Below are positions 52,227 through 62,393 of a stretch of DNA of 64,000 nucleotides, piece after piece. The stretch spans positions 377,629,331-377,693,330 of the forward strand of contig CM042688.1 of the NCBI GenBank assembly GCA_023614405.1, written 5' to 3'. The position numbers were made by a program, and so were the translations under genes. The first letter of the stretch is position 1, and each line of letters begins with the position of its first letter. Under the pieces are notes generated by a model. That model was not told the origin of the DNA, searched no databases, and saw only the letters and a program-made list of their open reading frames with translations. This stretch comes from Avena insularis. Taxonomy: Eukaryota; Streptophyta; Magnoliopsida; Poales; Poaceae.

Positions 52227-52631
52227 TCACCTGCATTTCTTTGTCGACCAATCCATGCCCAAGATGACATCAATGTCAGAATTGCCCAGAACAATTAAGG
52301 AAGCCGAGAACGAAGAGCCACCAATCTCAATTTGATTGCCATGGCTGATTTTAGAAGCTGCCATTATTGCTCCAGGAGAAAGGACCATTAACCACTTAAG
52401 GAGAGGATCCATAGATAACTCATGCTCATTTGCAAACTTGTGAGACACAAAAGAATGTGATGCACCAGAATCAAACAAAACTCGTGCAGGGACTGAGTTA
52501 ACGGAAAGCATACCCATCACAACTCCGGTGCATGCTCGGCTTGGCGGCGTTGACACGATTAGCACGAGCAACAGCGATGAACCAGGCTTGGTGTTGATGT
52601 TGAGAGCCCGAGGTGGTGGTGCACGAACCAA
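52227..52631 (-). pseudogene. pol: Retropepsin-type aspartic protease
   Basis: A 134-residue open segment with the catalytic motif FDSGASHSFVS at about residues 53-63 and the second signature DVILGMDW near residues 119-126. These are the flap-flanking motifs of the gypsy protease that cleaves the Gag-Pol polyprotein. Gag lies upstream in a shifted frame, and the link to reverse transcriptase (52080-52227) is also shifted. The ATG at the start of the segment is not meaningful, since the family makes protease as part of a polyprotein. Confidence 0.85.
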
Positions 52632-52689
52632 AGGAGAGCTTGCGCGGATCTTGGAGGTGGTGGAGGAAGAGCCTTGTTTTCATCAGACG

Positions 52690-53609
52690 GTTCGATCTTG
52701 ATGCCAGTGTCTCCACAAGTGAAACAAGCACCGGTGGGCGTGGAGCAACGTGGCAGGGGACTCCGCCGAGCGCTCGGGGTAGTGGTGGTTGTAGCCCACA
52801 GGAGCAGCGGTGAGGAAGTTTGGTGGCCTTGAAAGCTTGAAGGTCTTAGTGGAGCGGGAGGCGGCGGTGGGGTGTTAGGAACCCGGACACGGCCTTAGAA
52901 GGAGTTGACATAGCTGAAGAGCTTGCTGCATCAGCGGTTGTGTTTCTTTGACTCCTCAAACACTTGCCTACTTGCTTCTTCCTTGAGCTGTATGCTGGAG
53001 TTCGGAAAAAGGCCTTGACCTTGCGTGTGTGATTGCATATTTAATCGATGCATTGAGCCCTTGCGGAACCTCTTTTGCTTCTTCTTGTCATCGAGAGATC
53101 TCATCGCCACCATAACGAGAAAGGTTCATGAAGTTCCTGATGTAGGTATTGACATTGTCATTGCCACCTTGAGGTTGAAACACTTCCTTCATCCTCTCCA
53201 TGACAATTTCGTGAATCTTGCTCTTTGAAAGCTCTAGTGAACTGTCCCCAAGTAGAAAACGGTTTGCCTTGAGTAATTCTCCCACCGGAGCTGCATCTCC
53301 CTTGAAGGTGAGTAGCACACTTTACCCATTCTTGCTCGGGAACATCAGCGTCATCAGACCTTGACATCTCCGCAACCAATCATCAGCATCAAGTGGTTGA
53401 TCGAAACATCAAATGGCGTGGGTTGAACTTCAAGCTTTTGATGTCTCCTCGCTTGGGAGGTGGAGGTAGCGGAACAAACTCATTCCTCGACACTTTCTTC
53501 AAAAGCTGCTGGATTACGCTGCATTGCTGCCAAGGCATTGGCGATGCTTGACAACGCTGCCCCAGTTCAGGTTGTATGTCCTCCTCGAGCAGCGTGGTGG
53601 TGCCATCAT
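52690..53609 (-). pseudogene. gag: Gag capsid/nucleocapsid region, frameshifted
   Basis: The likely start is the ATG-ATG pair at 53604-53609, followed by proline- and arginine-rich residues. Open pieces at 53088-53318 and 52931-53113 carry a retrotransposon Gag (capsid-like) pattern, including a stretch ending QPQGGNDNVNTYIRNFMNLS and a basic segment DDKKKQKRFRKG. Near 52703-52725 a nucleocapsid-type zinc knuckle begins with CFTCGDTG, but a shift just after it disrupts the His and final Cys. In the family Gag builds the virus-like particle. At least four small shifts break the reading frame. Confidence 0.78.
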
Positions 53610-54431
53610 GTTATTGATATAAAACACAAGTCGGTACTATGATGGAAAATAATAATAATCCAAGATAGTACCAAGATGGAATTAACCAAGATTAAAGGAT
53701 ACAATTTACTAAGATGATATTAAAATATCAACAAAGTTCAAAGCACCTAGAAGATATTAAGCATATACTTTGCAGTGAAAAGGAGTGTGGTACACAAATA
53801 TATCAAAGAAAAATTTTCCATAAATTTGGGCATTAAAATACCAATAGATGCATAAAATCATAACGAATCAAGATTAGTGACTCTACCAATTCAATATACA
53901 AGCGAATGATAAGAGTAGTGGTATGGTCGCGACTCCATCCCGCACTCAAATCATTACTCCGCACATGAACAAGTAGAACACATATCCCAACACCTTCTTC
54001 TCACGATGAACCTAAAGATTAGTAACTACGGAAAGGAACACCCCAACCAAGATAACATCGGATAACAAAGAGTGAGCGGATCGGCGGTATAAAGCGAATC
54101 GGATAGATCGCGTCGGTTTGCAAAAGCACATCGGTATGGAATGTACCACAGTTGATAACCAAAGGCAGATTGCGATAACAACTTGGATGCAACAGATAGA
54201 CAAGGAATTACACACACACACAACCTATGGTACTACGGAAACCCAGAACACGTGAATCCTAGTTTGAATTTTGAGAAGAGGATTGAAAACGTTACACTTC
54301 CTTACCGAAAAGGGTGGTGGTTGGGTAAGAAGAAAAGTGGAAGCAGTCCTACTCTACGTTTGTTTTCCCTAGTATACATAGCTACCAAAAATATTTTCTA
54401 GGACAACGACCATTTGTGAGACCACGAAGGC
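53610..54431 (-). other. Untranslated leader between primer site and gag
   Basis: About 0.8 kb of AT-rich sequence between the primer-binding site and the presumed gag start, the usual place of the packaging signal in LTR retrotransposons. I see no conserved coding frame and no second element nested in it. Confidence 0.6.
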
Positions 54432-54449
54432 GGGATGGCTCTGATACCA
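54432..54449 (-). other. Primer-binding site, initiator tRNA-Met
   Basis: Two bases inside the 5' LTR end the minus strand reads TGGTATCAGAGCCATCC. The first 12 bases match the sequence complementary to the 3' end of plant initiator tRNA-Met, the commonest primer for plant LTR retrotransposons. This fixes the orientation of the element and identifies 54452-59034 as the 5' LTR. Confidence 0.92.
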
Positions 54450-54451
54450 AT

Positions 54452-57400
54452 TGTAACTACCTCGGTGAATTCGCTCCTAGTTACAAGCCTAGATGAGCAG
54501 AAATGGTTGAAATAATGCAGTGGGGCCCAAATGCCACTCCACAGGTGAACCTTTCGGCCGTCCCAACCATTTCCAAACATCGGGACAAGAGCAGGCGGCG
54601 TAATCGGCGAAGGGATCAACTACATACACAAATGAGTATGTATGCAAGCCACCATACAATGGTTCTCGAGTCATTCCATCTAAAGAAAGGAAATATAGCA
54701 TACATCGGCAAGATCCAAATATCCTAGATAGATATAATAGTTTAGGATATCTCCTCATACATCAAACATCAGTGTCGGAGGCGAGCGGAAGACAAAATCC
54801 GAGTACGGATAAAGAAGCAAATCGGCATAAGATGCCCCATAAATAAACACATCCATACAGATCTCACGGATCCCGTTCCGAAATCTCTACACGAATGATC
54901 GTTGCCCACATCGTCCGTCTCCTCCACCCGGTATCCATCTTGCGAGGTACTGTTCATGAATCAAATAATTTATACGTGTGAGACCCTAGGGGTAATTTTC
55001 GACAAGTCTTTATGCCTCTAAAGGGACACATCACAGGGTGGCGCAATTGCAGCAAAAGATAAACCCTAACAATTCTAGAGATGCTCGCTAACCATCCGCC
55101 TAACCAGAGATGAGCGGATGTCCATGAATTAATACAACAGTTATAACGGTAATATTATGAGATCCATCCTCCTCCCCTTACCAAGCGAGAAGCGGACCAA
55201 CTCCCATCCGTTGGCAGTTTTATTAACCATTCCATGAGTGTTGCACTATTTACTAGTCAGTTATTTAGTCAAATTAAAGCGGTACTTTAGTTATTCTTGT
55301 CTATGATCGGCGTGCTCCAAGTCGTCCATAACGCGGACACGGCTTTGAAAGTTTTACCTGCGGGGTGCACAAATAACAACACACACTCGATCAACCTCGG
55401 AAAAACCAAATCAAAACCCAACGAGGCGATCCATGACAAAGCGATCACAGGATTCAGAAATATTTGAGGGCCACCCATTAAGCTACCATGATGAAGTTGG
55501 CCGACTTGAGGCGGACTCAAGGTTTCGTCAATGGTACTTAACGTTGGGAACCGAAAATGTGGTGGGCTTATCGATACATGAAAACACTCCGCTTACCTAA
55601 ATAGTACAGTGCGATTACATCGCACAATTTTAAATAAAGCGATAAAGCATGGCATAAGTACAGGATAGTAAATAAAACCTCAAACTAGTTTGTGGTCCCA
55701 AGAAATAAGAATGAATCAAGCTCTGGCTCGGGGGTTCATAAGCCTCCCGGATGTGGATAAGCGAATATTCAAGGAACAGGAATCAAGTACTCGGGGTCCT
55801 CAGGACACAAGTGAGCTGAAAAACCAAATAGCGAATATGGCTCACCGATGCCACTTTCATTAGTTATCCCATTACTACTCGAGGTTAAGTTGTTTAGGTA
55901 CCTCGTTATCCATCAGACACTCACATACCCTACACATGTTGTTCTCGACTGCATGGCTCGACAACTCTGTAGTAATGGCTCATGGGATGGAGGAACAAGC
56001 TTGATTGGGGTTTAAAAGTAAAAGGCTATGCAATACTTGGGATTCAATTTAATGCAATCGCGACTCAATGATGCAAGAATAAGAAAGAGGCAATAGGTAC
56101 TATATGTATGCAAGCATGTGGTAGTGCTTGCACTGGCAGCTCGATTGAAGCGAGGGGCGGATCAGGTAGTGCTCACAGGTTTCTTGATATATCCCACCTT
56201 TCGGCGTCTATTCGCGAGAACCAAACAAACAAGGGCCAACATAAATAAAGTGCACAAGCATATGAATAAGATCGTCAAGCAAACAATCATTCCATGATGA
56301 ATGATGCACAATTTGCATGGCAATAAAGTAGCATGGCATGGGTGAGGTGTGGAATACAAGGAATAAGCATTTTATTGAGCTTAGGCCACATTTTATCCTC
56401 ATATTAGTTGCTGTATACTTTATATTTATATGATGCATGCTTCAAATCAAAACATGGAATGCATAAACAGAAAGATCTCGTCGAGCTAATCATTTTAGAC
56501 ATATTATTTGTTAAATTTGGAGTTATAAAACAAAAGTTATTAATTAATTAAGGTAAAAGGGCATTTTATTGTAATTTTAATCAACTTGGAAAAATAAAGT
56601 GTTCAAAATATATTTTGGATGGCATATTTGAGTTCCTCACATTTTTCTGATTTGAAAACATATATTATTTGCATTATTTGGATTTATATGTTAAAAGATA
56701 TTTAAAACAGATTTAAATTTGAATTTGAATTAATTTTGAAAAGATTTGAATTAAAAAGATTCAGGAAAAACTTTTGTCACTCGCTCGAACCTAGCCACAG
56801 AACTAACCGGTGGGTCCAGCTGACTTCAGCACCTGTGTGAAAAAGCTTTATCACCTTGGTATTCTAGCCCAATGAATGGCGGTGGGGCCTGACATCTCGA
56901 GGCCACAGCAGGCGAGCCAGCGGTGACGCGACACGTGGGCGATCCAGGAAGTGCTGGTTGAGTTTTAAAAAGGCTAGGGGTGTTACGTAAAAGCGTCAGA
57001 GAGAGGCGGCGGTGGGGCTGGACAGAGTTTAGGACTAAAAAGCTATAGGGGTTTTTACCAAAAGCGGCAATCTTGTGGATCTTCCTCTGCGCTGCGAAGT
57101 CGGTGACGACAGTCTGAAGCAGGCCTGTGGATCGAACTTTGGACTGGCGTCTTGTGGCGTGGCGGATCTGCTATGCTGGCCTGGCGTTGTTGTCGAGGTG
57201 GGCGTGGCCTAGGTGAGGTGCTTCTGTGGGCGAAGCGTCTGAGCAGCAGTGCACTCCGGCGTCAGTCCGTTCGACGGAAAGTCCGGCCGAGCTAGGCGAT
57301 TCGAGGCGGACCAAGTCGAGAAGTGGAGAGGCTCACCGTGAAATTTGTCGGTGGCGTCGGGTCGAGGCGGTGGTCGATCGGCAGCAAGCGGGCGATCTGG

Positions 57401-59034
57401 AGCTAGGGTTTGGCGTCAGGCGGTGGTGGTTCAGCGCTTGGACTCCTCCTCCTCGGCAGCGTGTCTGGAGTGGATCTGAGAGGACCTCCTTGTCCTCCTC
57501 GATCACCTCCCGTCGGGCTTGTAAATGCAGGTCGGCAGCGCCGGTGGAAGCGAGCGGTGGCCGAGAGGAAGGCTGGGTCGGTGGAGAAGGAGGGAGGAAG
57601 GCAGGCGCCTCGGCCAGATCTGGAGAGGCGGAGGAGATCCGAGGAGTAGATAGGGACGGAGAGGAGAGGGGGTGCCGTGGGGGTGGGTAGGTTAAAGGTG
57701 GCTCGGCCACCTTTTCCCCCTCCTTCACGTGCTCAGCTGGGAGGCAGGCGGGAGCAGGCTTCCAGTGGGCCGAGGCAGCCAGGCTCGGGTGGTTCGGCGT
57801 GGGGCATGCAGGCAGAGAGAGGAGAAAAGAGGAGGGAGGCTCGGGCTAGGTTGGTACTAGGGTTGGGTAGAGAGAGAGGAGTAGATGAGGTGTGGTACGG
57901 GGAGGGGTAGCAGTGGGGCCTCTGAGGAGAGAGAGGAGAGAGGCCGAGAGAGGCGGGTGGGTAGCTAGGTTTTGCTAGAGAGAGAGGCTAGATGGAGGGT
58001 GGTATGGTAGATGGTGGTAGAGGTGTAGGTGATTAGTGTAGGATTTTAGATAGAGTTTGGGTGATGTGTTTCCTTTTGGCAAGCTCAAGCAAGAACAAAG
58101 CAAGATCAAACAAGAGCTAGACCAAAGGGAGGAAGAGATAAAAGGTGGTGATGGGGTGGATGGAGATGATATTTAGGGTGTAGATGCTTGCATGCATCAA
58201 GCATGATCAAACATAAGAGGGGTAGAGAGAGATGTGGGGAATGATCCACTCAAAATTCAAATAAAAACCAAAAGGCTAGAATGTGGTGATACTTGCATGG
58301 GCCATGCATAAATAATTAATACCATGCTTATTTTGTGAAAACAAGATTATTTACATGGCATTATTCTTATGCATTCAAAATGTGGAGTAAGGCCTAAGCA
58401 AAAGAATTTAAGAGAAAGTTCCAAGTGGATTAGATGGAGATGATCACATTGGATTATAATTGGGACTTGCTAGTGTGTATATTCCACTAGATGCTTACTA
58501 TTCCCAAAAATATTCCCACATGAGCATAAATCCATAATAATCCATATGGAAGCTAGGAAAAAGGGTTCCACTCACAAGGCATGCAAAGGTGGCCATGTGG
58601 CTCTCATATATCAATAATGTGAAAACAACATGATGCTAAGATGAGAGCATGTGGAAATAGAATTGGATCCATCCCAACCCACATGAGCTAGAGGTAAAAC
58701 CAAATAAATTGCAATGCTCATATATGGTGGAATGGTGGAAAGATGGGGTGATGACAAGAAAGGTGGTGGAGTTAAATAGAAGATATGCCCCCAACTCAAC
58801 TTGGGCATTTAAACAATATATCAACAACCAAATACAATATCAATAGGCAAATACAATTAATAATGCATATGAGATAAGAACCAAATGGAAAAGGGTTTTA
58901 TATGATGCTCAAATGCAAGGTGGCATGATGACATGAGCATGATATAATGATGTTGCAACAATTATATGTTTGAAGTAGCCATTATATTACTAGACCAAGT
59001 AGCATTACAATTGTTAGACAATTGGGGTGCTACA
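54452..59034 (-). repeat. 5' LTR of the Ty3/gypsy element (4583 bp)
   Basis: Same ends as the 3' LTR (TGTAGCACCCC to GGTAGTTACA on the minus strand). The U3-like 973 bp at 58062-59034 differ from 48231-49204 by only about six substitutions and one single-base indel by eye. The 300-bp AT-rich block near 56470-56755 differs by one base. In contrast, 54452-56250 and 56760-57990 carry dozens of one- to six-base differences, mostly at CG, CAG or CTG. The family promoter lies at about 58050. Confidence 0.93.
58045..58052 (-). promoter_or_regulatory. TATA box position in 5' LTR, altered to TATCTAAA
   Basis: The place matching the TATATAAA of the 3' LTR reads TATCTAAA on the minus strand here, one substitution. 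As this is the LTR expected to start full-length transcription, the change could weaken the element promoter. It could also be a sequencing error. Confidence 0.5.
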
Positions 59035-59299
59035 TTTTGCCTATGTGTCATCAGAACCGTTGGATGTGTTTTGGATAGAGATGAGAGGGTACCAAGTGAA
59101 GTCATTGGATACCAGTCCAGTTTTGGCGCACACGGTCTGTGTCCCTTGTTCTTTAGATATTTTTATATGAATATCTGTTAAAAGAATTATCACTTTTTCA
59201 TACATATTGAGGTGCATGTTAGAATCCGTGCCACAACACAATGCAAAACTAACAAGGAGATAAAAACTAGCCCATTCGGCCCCTCTTTAGCTGAGAACA
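59035..59299. other. Non-repetitive flank, nothing recognised
   Basis: Right flank of the Ty3/gypsy insertion. It is AT-rich, contains no satellite module, no credible ORF and no recognised element. Its first five bases, TTTTG, nearly match the left flank TGTTG. Confidence 0.6.
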
Positions 59300-60210
59300 A
59301 TTTAATTTGGCCTTTTAGGGGTCAGGGTACTTGCTGACCATAGCCCATTTAAATTCTTATCAAGGAGCCCATGGTGAATAGCGCATGAAGTATAGCCCAT
59401 TGAGTATAGTAGATGTGGAATAGCCCAAAATCTTTAATTCGGCGTTTTTGGATTTGCCCTTTAAAAAAATCTGCCTACCCATGTTTTTGAGAAACTACTC
59501 CATTATGTGGCATTTAATAATTTGAGATGCCAGGATCGCTTCCCTTTTATTTTAAGAGAGATAACATGGACACATAAAATATTTTTAAGAAGACTAATAC
59601 ATAAGTTATAGGTATTATAAAGATTTTAATGGTAATGTTCATCTTATTTGTTTGTCGTAGTGGCAACACCAGCCTGCAGCGTCCCTCGAGTTTGATGGGT
59701 GGGTTTAAAAAAAAGTTAAGTACTTGTATAGAGAGGCTAGCGTTAGGGACCCTGGCTAGAACATACCAGGGAGGCTGACATGCACAAGCCAGAACATACT
59801 AGGGAGACTGACATGTGGGCCCCATCAGCAAGACCATACAGGATGCCGCATCGAGCAACGTTGCCAAGGTAAAAACAGCAGACGTAGCCAAAAGAAAGTC
59901 CATTGTACACGTTTCATTTACAGAGATACTGACATGCGTGACCTAGTAGCGAGACCTTACACAGGTGCTGCATCTAGCAATGTTTACAAAATGAGCGGAA
60001 GACATGATGCAAGCCAATGAAGCACTGCTAAGGCTGTCCCCTGTTGAGTCGCTCTTTCCTAAGCTTCTAAGAAGTTTGAAACAGGGAGGGGCGAGCTAGA
60101 AAAAGTCCGGCATGCACCACGTTTCTTGTAATGAGAGGTGACATGGAGACTCTTGACCAAAGCCTAGAAATTTGAAAGCGACCATAATACGAGCATAGCC
60201 ACAGACATAT
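59300..60210. repeat. Diverged non-coding tandem duplication, unit 1
   Basis: Starts near the phrase TTTGGCCTTTTAGGGGT (59305-59321) and matches unit 2 with an offset near 910 bp: the TCTGCCTACC region, CTCCATTATGTGGCATTT, and AAGACTAATACATAAGTT are all shared. Its second half contains two or three related sub-repeats of about 130-150 bp built on GACATGTGGGCCCCA, GCATCGAGCAACGTTGCC, AAAGTCCATTGTACACG and CGTTTC. No ORF of interest. Confidence 0.7.
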
Positions 60211-61110
60211 TTTAGTTTGGCCTTTTAGGGGTGAGGACTCTTGAGCACAACCAGTGAAATTTGATAAAGTAGCCCATGTAGATAGCAAACTCTTTTAATT
60301 CAGCCTTTTGGGTATTTCCCCCACCTCTCAAGATAAAAAAACTCTGCCTACCCTTGTTTTAAACTGCTCCATTATGTGGCATTTTATAAATTGAGATGCC
60401 TAAGCGCTGCCATTTTATATTTTAAAAGAGATAAACATAGACACACGAAATATTTTTTAGAAGACTGATACATAAGTTGTAGTACTAATAAATGTTTAAT
60501 GATTTAATATCTATAAATATCTTTGGTGTAGTAGCGAACACTCGGTTTATGTCTATTAGATTTGATTTGAAGGTCTTAGTTCGAATTCCACTGTGTACAT
60601 ATATATATCTTAGATTTACATTTTTTGAGAAAGGGTTTACATTTTAATATTGCATTACGGAGGCTGACATCATGGACCCACCAGCTGCAGGATCCCTCGA
60701 TTTTAATGGCGGGTTTGAAAAAAAGTTAAATACTTATCTGAGAGGCGGCATCGAGGACTCACCTGCGGAACATACAAGGCTCCATTGGGGACCCACAAGC
60801 CAAAACATATCGAGAGGGTGACATGGGGGCCTCGAGCAAGACCATACGTCTATCTCATCAAGCAACATTACCAAGGTCAAAACAGCGGGGCTTGACAAAA
60901 AAGTCCATCATACGAGTTTCATTCTGAGAGAGACCGACATGTGGGACCCGATAGCGCAGTCTTATATAGGTGTTGCCTCGAGCAACATTGCCAGAATTCG
61001 AAACATGGAGATCTGGCGAGAAAAAATCTAGCATGCACACGTTTCTTCTAATGAGAGGCTCACATGGGTGACCCAGCAGCCTGAAAAAATGGCTGATGCA
61101 TCGAACAACG
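60211..61110. repeat. Diverged non-coding tandem duplication, unit 2
   Basis: Repeats unit 1 from TTTGGCCTTTTAGGGGT at 60215 onward, with many substitutions and indels, so the duplication is old. It holds an extra stretch at about 60540-60690 not found in unit 1. It shows the same sub-repeats, and the last one is interrupted after GCATCGAACAACG, exactly where the LTR at 61111 starts, so the second retrotransposon inserted into this unit. Confidence 0.7.
60524..60630 (+). repeat. Possible tRNA-derived SINE remnant
   Basis: A box A-like GGTGTAGTAGCGAACACTCGG is followed about 40 bases later by a box B-like AGTTCGAATTCC, then an (AT) run and a T-run. The spacing suits a pol III promoter of a tRNA-derived SINE. 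No target duplication is clear and part of the left end also appears in unit 1, so this may be coincidence. Confidence 0.25.
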
Positions 61111-62381
61111 TGATACCTTCGATCCAAATTACGGATGTAATATAACTCTTTTTCCCTAGTAGACCTAGGTTTATCAAATCCTCAGGAAGCAAAAACATAG
61201 TGAAGTTACTTTAACGGACCTTCAGGAGTTTTAGAATTCCTTTTGTGTTTTTACCGGACCAAGAGTTTGCGTCTTTTTGTTGTTGTCGATGATGGAGAGA
61301 GAGGGCCTAGGGCATTCAGTTTCTGATGGTATGCAAAACATCGATAGGAATAAAGATAAAAATAAAGTATGCATGTAATTGTTAGAGCAAGATAAATTAT
61401 ATGTGGGCGGTGTATCCATAATTTCTATTGCCTCATAACCGCTTATATTAATAACCTAATAGTATCATCCATAAAAGAAAGAGAAATAATGATATGCATA
61501 GTGACGTCACTATTAATCCCAAGTAAATCCCGCACATATAGCCGTACTACCCCTTCTGTCACTTGGGTTTCCAACCTGCAGATTAGTCATTACTCATACT
61601 CCCTATACCTCGCTCAATCCTCGGGGTCTTGGGTACCTGACAAGTCCTTAGATTGAGGCAAGAGAGGATACAATAATCATCATGTCATACAAACTAGTAC
61701 ATGATCCCATCTATGATAAGTAACATGCACAAAAGCTACATGGCTAGGCCGAAGCCCTTAGCCCAAGGAGAATTACTCACACATAGAGATGAGATCAAAG
61801 ATCATAAATATTGTAGTGAAAATCATTAGATTGATAGCAAATAGTCTTACAATGTTGCCAATCAAAGAAGAGATCTACTATTACAAGTGGTGGAATATGG
61901 CTATGGTGGTGGAGAGATTAGATGTAAGTCTATTCCTCCAGCGGCTCTTTGGTGTTATGGATGGAGATCTAGGGGTGGCTGATGGTCTCGGGAGCGACCC
62001 TTTTCTTGTCGCCTGAGGCCTCTTTATATAGGGGTCCCTTCACGAAGTTGTTACATTTGACCTAGCGGTGTTGATGGCAACTATACGGCTGGAACTATAC
62101 GGCCGGAATTTTATTCCAGTCATATAGTTGGTCGTTAAAGCGTCTGCCTCCTCTTCACGGCACCTTGTTTCTTTGGGTTGTTGGAAATCTCGTATCTTTG
62201 ACTTTAATGTAGTGATTCCCATCATCAAACATCATTATCTGCGCGGGGAAAAATAGAAAGAAAGTATTGCATACCCGTTTAATCATTAGGCATTAGTGGC
62301 AGGATTTAGAGATATTTCATAAAAATATGAATAATATCCAGTTTAAATGTGGATGTGGATGGCTATATTTCAGACCCATCA
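61111..62381 (-). repeat. 3' LTR of a second retrotransposon (1271 bp), Athila/Tat-like
   Basis: In minus orientation it begins TGATGGGTCTGAAATATAGC and ends TTCGAAGGTATCA, giving matching TGAT/ATCA ends. A polypurine tract abuts its start. Its far end breaks a repeat unit whose sister copy continues as CAACGTTGCC, with CAACG as the presumed target-site bases at 61106-61110. A TATA box lies inside. The remainder of the element runs to higher coordinates and out of the window. The lineage is a guess from the style of LTR and 3' region, without any pol domain in view. Confidence 0.75.
62023..62030 (-). promoter_or_regulatory. TATA box in Athila/Tat-like LTR
   Basis: The minus strand reads CCCCTATATAAAGAGGCC, a classic plant TATA box, about 350 bases after the LTR start. 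It places U3 at about 62000-62381 and R-U5 at 61111-62000. Confidence 0.6.
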
Positions 62382-62393
62382 ACCCTTCCAAGT
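62382..62393 (-). other. Polypurine tract of the second retrotransposon
   Basis: The minus strand reads CTTGGAAGGGT directly before the LTR start TGATGGG. A short purine run at this place is the expected plus-strand primer and supports the LTR boundary. Confidence 0.65.

Larger units (their letters stand above)
44589..59034 (-). mobile_element. Full-length Ty3/gypsy chromovirus retrotransposon (Tekay/Del-like), about 14.4 kb
   Basis: Read on the minus strand the element runs 5' LTR (54452-59034), initiator tRNA-Met primer site, leader, gag, protease, reverse transcriptase, RNase H, integrase, chromodomain-like tail, polypurine tract and 3' LTR (44589-49204). Integrase after RNase H defines Ty3/gypsy. 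The C-terminal chromodomain-like block and the sequence style of the integrase tail suggest the Tekay/Del chromovirus clade. The flanking five bases are TGTTG on the left and TTTTG on the right, one mismatch from a target-site duplication. The left flank is satellite and the right flank is not. Gag-pol has several small frameshifts, so as written it is non-autonomous, though some breaks may be sequencing errors. I cannot name the family. Confidence 0.93.

Noticed and set aside
59035..61110. Host gene or exon in the right flank
   Set aside because: Only ORFs below 90 codons occur, without motif or codon pattern, and they overlap the diverged repeat units.
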